Positions 53,786 through 62,960 of a stretch of DNA of 64,000 nucleotides are shown here, one piece after another. A program made the position numbers and the translations under genes. This DNA comes from Dendrocalamus latiflorus. Taxonomy: Eukaryota > Streptophyta > Magnoliopsida > Poales > Poaceae. The stretch covers positions 33,274,622 to 33,338,621 of the forward strand of contig CM029663.1 of assembly GCA_017311315.1 (NCBI GenBank), in the 5' to 3' direction. Position 1 is the first letter of the stretch. Every line of letters begins with the position of its first letter. Under the pieces are notes generated by a model. It worked only from the letters and a program-made list of their open reading frames with translations, was not told the origin of the DNA and made no database searches.

Positions 53786-54142
53786 TATTGGAGCGTGTGT
53801 GTAGGAAAATGGTTTTGTACTTTTGGAAGTATGTACTCCCACTTTTTATATACCATTTAAATGATGTTGTTATACCTCTTTATCCTATTAAGTATACTCT
53901 AATAATGATTATAATATACTCTAAAGTAAATTCCAAGAAATATTTCATCAAAATCCATTTTTATAGCATAATTTGTGTATATACTTTTTTATATATGAAA
54001 AGGATATATAGCAAAAATAAATGACTCCGATAAATTGTTTTAACCAAATCATATTGAAGTATCTTAGAATTAGTATTTAAGTATATCAAAAAGTAATAAA
54101 TAAGTATAGCATTTTCGTTACTCTCGAGAATGCAGAGAAGGC
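53786..54142. other. AT-rich spacer before microsatellite
   Basis: No gene or element is recognised. A frame at 53788-54024 is AT-rich and unconvincing. Confidence 0.3.
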
Positions 54143-54323
54143 GTATGTATGTATGTATGTATGTATGTATGTATGTATGTATGTATGTATGTATGTATGT
54201 ATGTATGTATGTATGTATGTATGTATGTATGTATGTATGTATGTATGTATGTATGTATGTATGTATGTATGTATGTATGTATGTATGTATGTATGTATGT
54301 ATGTATGTATGTATGTATGTATG
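54143..54323. repeat. (GTAT)n microsatellite, left part
   Basis: About 45 perfect tetranucleotide units. The array is continued at 60534-60714 on the other side of the Sirevirus-like element. Open frames in it translate as repetitive YVCM or IHTY units and are not genes. Confidence 0.97.
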
Positions 54324-55426
54324 TGTAAGACCATGTGGCTAGGTCTAATATTTTTATGATGATGAATAATTGACAACATGGAGATCAAAGGTGGATGGTG
54401 CGTGGAGAAACTACGGGAGGTGCGGTCCTGGAGGCTTCAACACGCGATGAGTTGAAAAATCGGAAGTGAAAAAAACCCGTGTTAGAAAGGGTTTCGGGTC
54501 CCTTGAAAATTAGTGGGCCAAAAGTCTAGTTGGGGTAAAAAGGCCCAAATCTAGTTGGATGAGTTGGATTAGGATTCTAAGTAGAGATTGAATAGGATTA
54601 GGATTCTAAATAGAAAGTGAATAGGATTCATAGTGGGCTGTATAAAAAGAACGGAAATAGGAGAGAGGGGGGTGGCTTTTGAAGAGGCTATTTTCGTGTT
54701 AGGGTTTAGGTGTGCTAGGAGAGAGCACTTTGTAGCCACCATAATTTAGAAATAAAGTTGAGATCTATCTCGACAAAAATTCCGACGGCTTACGAGCGTT
54801 CGTCCTCGGCCTCAGGTGACGTGTTCCACGACGATGTTCCTCACGCAACAGGGCGACAAGATTTCTCGAGTGAAGCGTGGAACCGCAACTCGGAGTCGAC
54901 TTCATTGCCTCGGGTGGAGCACCTCGCGCGCGTTCACGGTCTTGGTCGCCAAGTCCCATGCCACGTCCTGATGGCTCGTCACGCAAAGCGTAAAAATCGG
55001 TTTGCATGCTTTAATTGACCTGTACATGTTCACGTATTTGCTCTGAGACTCAATGCCATGCTTATGTGAATTTGCGTCAAAGCAATATTAGTTGTGCATG
55101 CAGGATTAACACGGAGGAGAGATAAAATTAGATAGCCATCACGTGAAAGAATTTTCATTGCTTTGCTTGTTGATCTGATTACGGTTTTCCTTCCAAATCT
55201 TTAATTGTCCAGTAGCAAAAATTCAATAACTGACGGTAGACTTTTTATTATTAATACTACAGTGATTTGCTAAAGTAAAAAAAAATATTTTTTTTCCTAT
55301 TTTTGTTTTTTGTTTTTTTACTGTGATTGGTAGGTTGAAAAATCAAAAGGCGGTAAATTTTGAGAAAAGCTTCCGGTGCGCACTGCAATCATTCACCCCC
55401 CTCTGATTGCCATCGACGATCCTACA
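54324..55426 (+). repeat. Sirevirus-like 5' LTR (1103 bp, internally deleted)
   Basis: tgtaagaccatgtgg to cgacgatcctaca. It lacks about 220 bp that the 3' LTR contains after tgacaacatg. The deletion is flanked by the word acatg in the longer copy, consistent with a microhomology-mediated loss. A promoter-like tataaaaagaacgg lies near 54642. Confidence 0.93.
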
Positions 55427-55428
55427 AG

Positions 55429-55440
55429 TGGTATCAGAGC
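55429..55440 (+). promoter_or_regulatory. Primer binding site (tRNA-iMet)
   Basis: Perfect tggtatcagagc, two bases after the 5' LTR end. Confidence 0.95.
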
Positions 55441-55448
55441 GGGTTGCT

Positions 55449-57857
55449 ATGGCGTCAGAGAGGTATGTGAATCGTCCCCCCATGCTAGATGGTACTGATT
55501 TTGCTTTTTGGAAGTGTCGGATGCAAGCTTATATTGAGGCTCAAGGTAGTGATGTTTGGAATAAAGTTTCTACTCCATATGAGGTTCCTGCTGTTGTTAC
55601 TGATTTAAATAAAGCAGATGTTAATTTAAATGCTCAAGCTCGTAATTTGCTGTTTCAAGGAATTTCTCGTAAAGAATTTGATCGTGTAGCTCATATTAAT
55701 TCTGCCCATTTAATTTGGAAAACTCTTTGCGATTATCATGAAGGAACCACTAAAATCAAGAAGGTGCGTAAAAATCTTTATCAAAAAGAATATTCTGATT
55801 TTGCTATGAAACCTAATGAATCCATTGATGATCTCTTTGCTCGGTTTGAGAAAATATTGAGTGATCTGCGCGGTGTTGGTGTTATTCCTGCTGATGAAGA
55901 TAATGCAACTAAAATTTTGAGATCTTTAGGTTCTGAGTGGTTGATGGTTGTTACAACTATTAATCAAACTGTTGATTTAGATACTTTAACCATGGATGAT
56001 CTTTATTCTAGATTGAAAACCTATGAGATGGAAGCTTTGCCATCTAAGATTGATAAATCTTCATCTTTAGCACTTGTGACTAACCCCGTGCAGGCGACTT
56101 CGTCGAGTGGTTTGTCTTGTGTTTCTTTGTCTGCCTTGTCTTCTTTTTCAGAGGAACAGTTAGAGGAGCTTCCTGAAGAGGACTTGGTTTTGATTTCCTC
56201 ACGAGCATACAAGGCACTCAACAATGTGAGGATGAGAAAGCGAGGAGGCATGTCAGGTCCGATCAGATGCTATGAGTGTGGCGAGCCTGGCCACATTAAG
56301 ATGGATTGTCCCAAGCTCAAGGGGAAGATGATCAAAGAAGACAAGAATTATCGTCGTCGGCCATCCAAGAACAACAACACCAAAGGTGGCAATTTCCGTC
56401 GCAAGCTTGCTGAAAAGATCATATCGGCTATTGAGCGTCTTGATTTGAGCGATGTGGAATATGAGAGCTGCGACGATGATGACCACGACGATGAAGGCAA
56501 GAAGAAGAAGAACGATGACTTTACGGGCATGTGCTTCATGACAGGCAACAACAGTGATGATGGCGATAGTGATCCCGATGAGGTAAGACCTTCATATGAT
56601 GAGCTTGAAGATGGTTTGATTAAACTTGCTATTGAATTAAAAAAGACAAAACAGAAATTAAAAGAAAATAATTGTGTTGTTGAAAGCCTAAATTCTGAAA
56701 TTAATAGACTTAGAGCTTTAATTCCTGATGATGAATCATGTGAGTCTTGCCAAGTTTTACATTCTGAGTTGGAGGCTGTTAGATCTATTAGTGCATCAAA
56801 CCTGGTTCAACTTAGAGATGTAACTGATAAATTTGATGAATTAAAATTGATACATGACTCTTGTGATGAAAAATTAAAACTTGCAAATGATGAAATTGAA
56901 AAGCTCAAATCTAGTTCTTCTACATGTTTAGAGTCAAGTATTTCAAATGCTCAATCTAAAGCTTGCTCTAATTGTGAATTGCTAGAAGCTAGACTTAATT
57001 CATCTCAGGAATCTATTCAACAAATGCTTTATCATGAGAACATGTCTTGCTCAAATTGTTCTAAGTTAAATATTGAAATTGATGCTTTAACTAGGCAATT
57101 GCATGATTTTGCTGAAAAAGAAAAATTGGCTCAATCTAGTGCTTCCAAGAATTTTGTGAATGAACCTGTTAAATGCACTGCTTGTTCCACTTTTGGTAAG
57201 GAAAATGAGTACCTTAAGGACACTTTGGAGAGATTTTCTTTTGGCAAGAAAAATTTGAATATGATTCTAGACAAGTCAAAAACAAGTGTGAAAAATCGTG
57301 GTCTAGGATTTAATTTTGTTGAGCATGCCAAGAATAATCCTCCTAAGGTTGTTAAGGTTCTTGAACCTGGAAAAATTGAAATAACATCTGAAGCAAAACA
57401 AACTGTGTTTAGATCTGCTGGCTTTGTGCAAAGTTCATCGAATAATAATATAGGTGCTAGCTCATCATCTCAAGAGAATTCTGGTTATGTTAAATTTCAT
57501 TGCACCTACTGTGGAAGAGATGGACATTTGCATGAATTTTGTTTTAGGCGGGCTAAGAAAGAAAGGAAGGAAAGGTTGAATGCTTTAAGACAAAAACGTG
57601 CATTGTCTTTTGTTCCGAGATCAAATGCAAAAGCTATGTTTTTAGAGAACTTTTATGATGGCTTTAAATCTACTTCACATGCTAGATTGGGATTTAATTC
57701 AAATAATTCACGCTCTTTTTGGCATTCTGATCATTCACATGCACGTGATTTTGGTTCTACCTTTGTTGCTCCTATTCATCGTGTGTCTCAGTATTGGATT
57801 CCTAAATCTTATTTCACTAACCCCAATGCTGTGAGACCGATATTTCCTGTGATGTAA
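55449..57857 (+). CDS. Intact Sirevirus-like Gag, about 802 residues
   Basis: The likely start is the ATG at 55449 (MASERYVNRPPMLDGTDFAF), just after the primer site; the open frame extends up into the LTR but translation there is not needed. Residues 1-200 are the UBN2-type gag core (FWKCRMQAYIEAQGSDVW, YHEGTTKIKKVRKNLYQKEY, FARFEKILSDLRGVG). A CCHC knuckle CYECGEPGHIKMDC lies near residue 280. An acidic stretch, a long coiled-coil region with CESCQ/CSNCE/CSNCS pairs, and a second CCHC-like motif (CTYCGRDGHLHEFC, near residue 700) follow. The protein is long for a copia Gag, as in Sireviruses. It should form capsids and bind RNA. The frame runs directly to TAA at 57855-57857, after which pol is missing. 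Confidence 0.88.
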   Translation: MASERYVNRPPMLDGTDFAFWKCRMQAYIEAQGSDVWNKVSTPYEVPAVVTDLNKADVNLNAQARNLLFQGISRKEFDRVAHINSAHLIWKTLCDYHEGTTKIKKVRKNLYQKEYSDFAMKPNESIDDLFARFEKILSDLRGVGVIPADEDNATKILRSLGSEWLMVVTTINQTVDLDTLTMDDLYSRLKTYEMEALPSKIDKSSSLALVTNPVQATSSSGLSCVSLSALSSFSEEQLEELPEEDLVLISSRAYKALNNVRMRKRGGMSGPIRCYECGEPGHIKMDCPKLKGKMIKEDKNYRRRPSKNNNTKGGNFRRKLAEKIISAIERLDLSDVEYESCDDDDHDDEGKKKKNDDFTGMCFMTGNNSDDGDSDPDEVRPSYDELEDGLIKLAIELKKTKQKLKENNCVVESLNSEINRLRALIPDDESCESCQVLHSELEAVRSISASNLVQLRDVTDKFDELKLIHDSCDEKLKLANDEIEKLKSSSSTCLESSISNAQSKACSNCELLEARLNSSQESIQQMLYHENMSCSNCSKLNIEIDALTRQLHDFAEKEKLAQSSASKNFVNEPVKCTACSTFGKENEYLKDTLERFSFGKKNLNMILDKSKTSVKNRGLGFNFVEHAKNNPPKVVKVLEPGKIEITSEAKQTVFRSAGFVQSSSNNNIGASSSSQENSGYVKFHCTYCGRDGHLHEFCFRRAKKERKERLNALRQKRALSFVPRSNAKAMFLENFYDGFKSTSHARLGFNSNNSRSFWHSDHSHARDFGSTFVAPIHRVSQYWIPKSYFTNPNAVRPIFPVM

Positions 57858-58008
57858 GAACAACTAAGAAGGATGGAGAACATGAGCTCGATTGGCTTCC
57901 GGTCTTTTTCATCATCGCTTGATTGGAACACTTGATGGTTCTTCACTCGTTTGATGACTTGCAAGAGATTTCACTTTTTGAGAGATCATGTGGAAAAGGT
58001 GATGTAGT

Positions 58009-58119
58009 CTTACACCCTATTGAGTTGGATTCTCATGTTGATGATATTCTTTCAAAACCACTTGACTCTCCTTATTTTGCTCTTTTGCGAAGTGGGTTGT
58101 GCGTGTTGCATCTTTTGGG
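58009..58119 (+). pseudogene. Residual RNase H C-terminus of deleted pol
   Basis: The plus strand reads HVDDILSKPLDSPYFALLRS, matching the copia RNase H ending (D-I-x-T-K-P-L-x-x-x-x-F-x-x-L-R). It is the only trace of pol and shows that a single deletion from the end of gag to near the end of RNase H produced the element. Confidence 0.7.
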
Positions 58120-58486
58120 ATTTATTCTGAGGGGGAGCTTGATGTTTGAAAATTTAGGAAGCTTTGTTTATTATACTTGTCAATTAAATCAACAAGTCCA
58201 AGCCATTAAATTTAAATGAGTTGTGGAGCTCTCTTTATCATATTTATCCATATGCTGTGTAGCTTTGATCATGACTAGTTACAATTAATTTGCTATATTT
58301 GAACTAAAATATGACATGGCGGAATATTTTGACTAGATTGATTATAGATAGTACTTTGCGATGTTCATCAAAAAGGATTAGCTTAATTGTGAGTCTTATT
58401 TTAAATCTAGGCTATGAGGCTCACATGTTTCATATTGCAATCTTTTTATGATCACTCAATTTGGCATGTTATTAAAAAATATATAT

Positions 58487-58650
58487 AAAAAAATGAAAAG
58501 ATGTATGCTTCAAGCATGCCATGGTGAAAAAAAAAGCACAAAAGTGCGCAAAATGAAAAGAAGTATGCTTCAAGCATGCCACCATCAAAAAAAAGAAGAA
58601 GAAGAAAAATATGTCATTATGAAAAGAAGTATGCTACAAGCATGCCACAT
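58487..58650 (+). repeat. Triple hairpin motif upstream of polypurine tracts
   Basis: The word atgaaaagaagtatgcttca followed by agcatgcca occurs three times (about 58493, 58553 and 58619, with small changes). Each holds the palindrome atgcttcaagcat. Conserved inverted repeats in this zone have been described for Sireviruses; the role is unknown. Confidence 0.75.
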
Positions 58651-59023
58651 GCTAAAAATTGAGTGTGGAGTAATAAGTTGTTACATGAGACTGCTAGCCC
58701 GTCTAGAGTTAAAATTTGCTTCACTTTTAGGTTTTGACTTTTCGTTGTGATATCTCATTGTGCTCTCTATAATTGGTTTGGTCATTTTTGATATGCCTGT
58801 CATTGACATAAATTGCTTAATCATATTAAAAATTTGTTTTGACATTGCTATGTGATATATGGCTTTATATGATCTAGATAGCTCTACTCAAAAATATGGC
58901 TTGGTTAAATTACTAAATCAATTCAAAGTGACTTGGATAATCTACAAAGCTTCTAGATTTTTATTCTTATTGCTTCTTTTTAGAATAGTTCTTCCTTGAA
59001 ATTTCTTGATGATTACATTGCCA

Positions 59024-59209
59024 AAGGGGGAGAGATTTGGTGTGTTTTGTGAGACGTTGGAGAAATTTGCTCTCTTTTGTTGAGGGGGAGAGATTTGAGA
59101 CTTGTGGCTTGAAATGATTTTTCGTCTTTAGTACTTCGCTTATATCTATTTGAAACAAATTCATCATGCTATCTTACGTTGTTGTCAATGTATTCATCAA
59201 GGGGGAGAT
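59024..59209 (+). promoter_or_regulatory. Multiple polypurine tracts
   Basis: Purine tracts aaagggggagaga (59023-59035) and gagggggagaga (59082-59093) precede the LTR-adjacent aagggggaga (59199-59208). Another, gagggggag, is at 58129-58137. The last one primes plus-strand synthesis in the usual model; the extra copies are a Sirevirus trait. Confidence 0.8.
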
Positions 59210-60533
59210 TGTAAGACCATGTGGCAAGGTCTAATATTTTTATGATGATGAATAATTGACAACATGACTTAGTATTTTTATTCGAGGCGTGTGTGTGTGC
59301 GTTGACTAATATCGGTCAAGTTGGTGAGAACTTGTGCCGGGAAAAACGTTCTTTGGTCTTTGCATGTGCAGGTTGGGCGTGGAGACGGTCATGGTCGGTG
59401 ACGAGAAAGACCAGGACTAGGAGGGGGAAATCTGAGGTCCAGGCGGTCGAGGATGTCACGAGGTGGTCGGGCTCACACTGGAGCACATGGAGATCAAAGG
59501 TGGATGGTGCGTGGAGAAACTACGGGAGGTGCGGTCCTGGAGGCTTCAACACGCGATGAGTTGAAAAATCGGAAGTGAAAAAAACCCGTGTTAGGAAGGG
59601 TTTCGGGTCCCTTGAAAATTAGTGGGCCAAAAGTCTAGTTGGGGTAAAAAGGCCCAAATCTAGTTGGATGAGTCGGATTAGGATTCTAAGTAGAGATTGA
59701 ATAGGATTAGGATTCTAAATAGAAAGTGAATAGGATTCATAGTGGGCTGTATAAAAAGAACGGAAATAGGAGAGAGGGGGTGGCTTTTGAAGAGGCTATT
59801 TTCGTGTTAGGGTTTAGGTGTGCTAGGAGAGAGCACTTTGTAGCCACCATAATTTAGAAATAAAGTTGAGATCTATCTCGACAAAAATTCCGACGGCTTA
59901 CGAGCGTTCGTCCTCGGCCTCAGGTGACGTGTTCCACGACGATGTTCCTCACGCAACAGGGCGACAAGATTTCTCGAGTGAAGCGTGGAACCGCAACTCG
60001 GAGTCGACTTCATTGCCTCGGGTGGAGCACCTCGCGCGCGTTCAGGTCTTGGTCGCCAAGTCCCATGCCACGTCCTGATGGCTCGTCACGCAAAGCGTAA
60101 AAATCGGTTTGCATGCTTTAATTGACCTGTACATGTTCACGTATTTGCTCTGAGACTCAATGCCATGCTTATGTGAATTTGCGTCAAAGCAATATTAGTT
60201 GTGCATGCAGGATTAACACGGAGGAGAGATAAAATTAGATAGCCATCACGTGAAAGAATTTTCATTGCTTTGCTTGTTGATCTGATTACGGTTTTCCTTC
60301 CAAATCTTTAATTGTCCAGTAGCAAAAATTCAATAACTGACGGTAGACTTTTTATTATTAATACTACAGTGATTTGCTAAAGTAAAAAAAAATATTTTTT
60401 TCCTATTTTTGTTTTTTGTTTTTTTTACTGTGATTGGTAGGTTGAAAAATCAAAAGGCGGTAAATTTTGAGAAAAGCTTCCGGTGCGCACTGCAATCATT
60501 CACCCCCCTCTGATTGCCATCGACGATCCTACA
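59210..60533 (+). repeat. Sirevirus-like 3' LTR (1324 bp)
   Basis: tgtaagaccatgtggc to cgacgatcctaca, preceded by the tract tcaagggggagat. Apart from the extra 220-bp segment it matches the 5' LTR closely, with few single-base or short homopolymer differences, so the insertion is young. Confidence 0.94.
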
Positions 60534-60714
60534 GTATGTATGTATGTATGTATGTATGTATGTATGTATGTATGTATGTATGTATGTATGTATGTATGTA
60601 TGTATGTATGTATGTATGTATGTATGTATGTATGTACGTACGTATGTACGTATGTACGTATGTATGTATGTATGTATGTATGTATGTATGTATGTATGTA
60701 TGTATGTATGTATG
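60534..60714. repeat. (GTAT)n microsatellite, right part with GTAC variants
   Basis: About 45 units, with a block of tacg variants at about 60634-60660. Same motif and phase as 54143-54323, so the two were one array before the retrotransposon inserted. Confidence 0.97.
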
Positions 60715-61287
60715 GAGAAGACAGCAAGTTCAAAATATATGTATCTAGATCTAAAAGTTAATTAAGCTATATCTACAATAAACACGAGGGGTCGAGATAA
60801 TTTAAACTCGAGACTGTGGAGATTGAAGAGTTTTTCATCTTTCTTCGTCTGTGGAATTTTTCCTGGGTCGAGGTGTAAAGACTAAGAGAGAGGAAAAAGA
60901 GAAAGTACTATATATTGAGGTAAATTTAAGCTCTTTGGTACGGTGTTAATTCCACTTCCGCGGTCAGTCGGTCCAGCTTTCCTCATTTACTGAGTGAACA
61001 CCTGTTCTTAATTGGTTCATTCGTTCTGTTTCAGAGCCAATTTAGTTCAGAGAGTGTAACGTTGGTCGTAGAATGCATGGATGTACCAAGTTCGTAATCT
61101 TGGTTTAATTAGTGTTTTGCTACTTGCATGTAGATTTGGTTGATGACGCTTTCACTAACCCGGGCGATAACTTACAATGTTGTTCTGATTTGTTCTTCTT
61201 CAGTTCTTTCCCACGAAGTTTTTTACAAAGATTCTCTTGTTTATATTAATAACTTATGGACAATTACTTGAAACTGTTTTGTGACAG
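60715..61287. other. Host-like spacer or intron sequence
   Basis: Moderately T-rich with no transposon signature seen. It ends at an acceptor-like gttttgtgacag before an exon-like piece. No further exon could be assigned. Confidence 0.3.
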
Positions 61288-61373
61288 ATTCAAGTTCAGC
61301 AGTTAACTTTGGACAGTTCAAGCATGAAACAGGAGGCTCAAGCAACCAAGCATATAACTCAGAAATTTTATGA
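61288..61373 (+). CDS. Possible last exon of an unidentified gene
   Basis: After the acceptor-like gtgacag, one frame reads SSSAVNFGQFKHETGGSSNQ, AYNSEIL and TGA at 61371-61373. The composition (Ser/Asn/Gly-rich) is protein-like, but I recognise no family. An alternative frame (LTLDSSSMKQEAQATKHITQ) is also open to about 61420. The sequence adjoins the truncated end of the minus-strand Sirevirus-like gag. Confidence 0.22.
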
Positions 61374-61389
61374 TCTGCCTTCTTTAGGT

Positions 61390-62895
61390 TCAATTCAAGT
61401 TATTGCAATTTTCATATGACTCAGGCAGATCAAGGAGCATGGTATAAAGACCTCTAAAAGCATTGTCCTTATCCTCACACGAGGTGCAAGAAGTAGTCTC
61501 AACAATAGTAGGCGAAGCAACAGCTATCCTACTCATCTCTAGCTCAGCAAGCAGACTAACATTCTCCACCTTAACAATATCAAGCTCAGAGGACAAACTA
61601 TCATGCGAGGTCCTTAATTTCTCCATATCACCCAGCAAAGCAGAGCATGTATCACAACCATCACTAGAGGGAGCAGATGTAAGAGCAATAATCTCTAGTG
61701 ACAATCTATCTACTTCCTTCTCTAACGCAGTACACCTAGCCCTAGCTCTAGCATTAAAACCACCTAGCTTAAGAAAAGCATGATTGAGCTGGTCGTAGGT
61801 GGGACATACCTCGTCCGAGTCGGAGTACAGCTCGTTGTCGCTGAGTTCGCCCTCGAGGGCCATGAAGCACATGCCGGAGAAGTCGTCGCCGCTCTTGGGG
61901 TCTTGGTCACCCGTCCCGTCGTCGTCGCTCCATCCCTCCACCTCGCTGAGGTCGAGGTCGTCGAACGCGGTGAGGACGCGGTGGAAGAGCTTCTTGGCCT
62001 TCCCAAAGTCGCGGAACTTCTTCTTGCCTTGGGCATGGACTGGAGGCTTCTTGTTGCGGTTCTTATCGGTGTAGTCATTCTTGCCCGAACTGCCATAGTC
62101 AGCTTTCCCTTTCTCCAGTTTGGGGCAGTTTGCCCGAATGTGGTTGGGGCCACCACACTCGAAGCAAATCACGGGTCCTCCCCTCTTTCTGTCCCTCCTC
62201 CTCTTGTAAGCATGGGAAAACTTCCGAGCTAGGAGGGCCAGTTGCTCATCCTCGAGCTGCTCTAACTGATCATCAGTTACGTCACAGAGAGCAGCAAGGG
62301 AGAAACCAGAAATCGACTCAGAAGAAGGACCAGAAGAAGAAACGGGATCGGTGACCAAAGCCATCGACTGTGACTTCGACCTACGAGAGACAACGTCAAT
62401 CTCCCAAACCCGCAGATCAAGTGCCGTGAGCATCTGACGAGCGTTGCCCGAGTCGGGGTATGTGAGACCGACCGCTCGGAGGTTGCTCAAGATTTTGTGG
62501 AAACGCGCGAAGCACTCATCTAGGGACTCAGCAGCAAGCATCTCGAATTTGTTGTATTCTCTCTTGAACTGGTCCTGTCGAACTGTCTTGATCTGGGTGG
62601 TGCCCTCATGGTATGCGTCGAGGGTCACCCAGATATCGTAGGCGGACGACAGGTGGGAGATGCGATCGAACTCGCTACGACTCAGGCCCTGGATAATGAT
62701 GTTCCTTGCCTTAGCGTTTGCCTCAACATCATGCATATTCCCAGCATTGATGTTCTCATCGGCAGGAACAACAAACCGGACCTTGACCTTGCGCCAGATA
62801 ACGTACCCCTGAGCCTGGATGTATGTCTCCATTCGGCTCTTCCAGAAGGGGTAATCGATGCCATCGAAAATGGGCGGCTTGGTCGAGTACTTGTC
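61390..62895 (-). pseudogene. Sirevirus-like gag, truncated
   Basis: Codons before the first ATG (62832) already match the family (KYSTKPPIFDGIDYPFWKSR), but a TAA upstream and no start codon there suggest the true start is lost. The core reads YIQAQGYVIWRKVKV, YHEGTTQIKTVRQDQFKREY and FARFHKILSNLRAVG. A knuckle CFECGGPNHIRANC follows, then an acidic GMCFMALEGE region similar in layout to residues 360-400 of the Gag at 55449. The frame stops at 61390, about halfway through a Sirevirus Gag. GC-rich codon choice in its middle contrasts with the AT-rich element at 54324, so they are distinct families. An internal deletion near residue 150 (after ALDLRVWEI) removes part of the UBN2 core. Confidence 0.75.
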
Positions 62896-62960
62896 CGTCG
62901 CCGTGGCTCTTGAGACCGGTTAAGATATATGAAGAAGAGCTAACCGGCTTTGATATCAAT

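Larger units (their letters stand above)
54324..60533 (+). mobile_element. Sirevirus-like copia element reduced to gag
   Basis: LTRs at 54324-55426 and 59210-60533, TG...CA, with gtatg on both sides. The primer site tggtatcagagc is at 55429-55440. It has an intact gag frame but only the last scrap of RNase H, so protease, integrase and reverse transcriptase were deleted. Multiple polypurine tracts (about 58128, 59024, 59081 and 59196) and a set of inverted motifs near 58500-58640 are Sirevirus hallmarks. It interrupts a GTAT array. Confidence 0.92.

Noticed and set aside
54130..54388. ORFs of repeated MYVC or YIHT residues (also at 60467-60765)
   Set aside because: Direct translation of the GTAT microsatellite; not a silk-like or antifreeze-like protein.
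54765..55007. ORFs in the Sirevirus-like LTR, repeated at 59866-60078
   Set aside because: Present in both LTRs, short, and interrupted differently in each; the open state reflects the GC-rich part of the LTR.
61780..62232. Val/Leu-rich plus-strand ORF of 150 codons
   Set aside because: Antisense shadow of the GC-rich Sirevirus-like gag.
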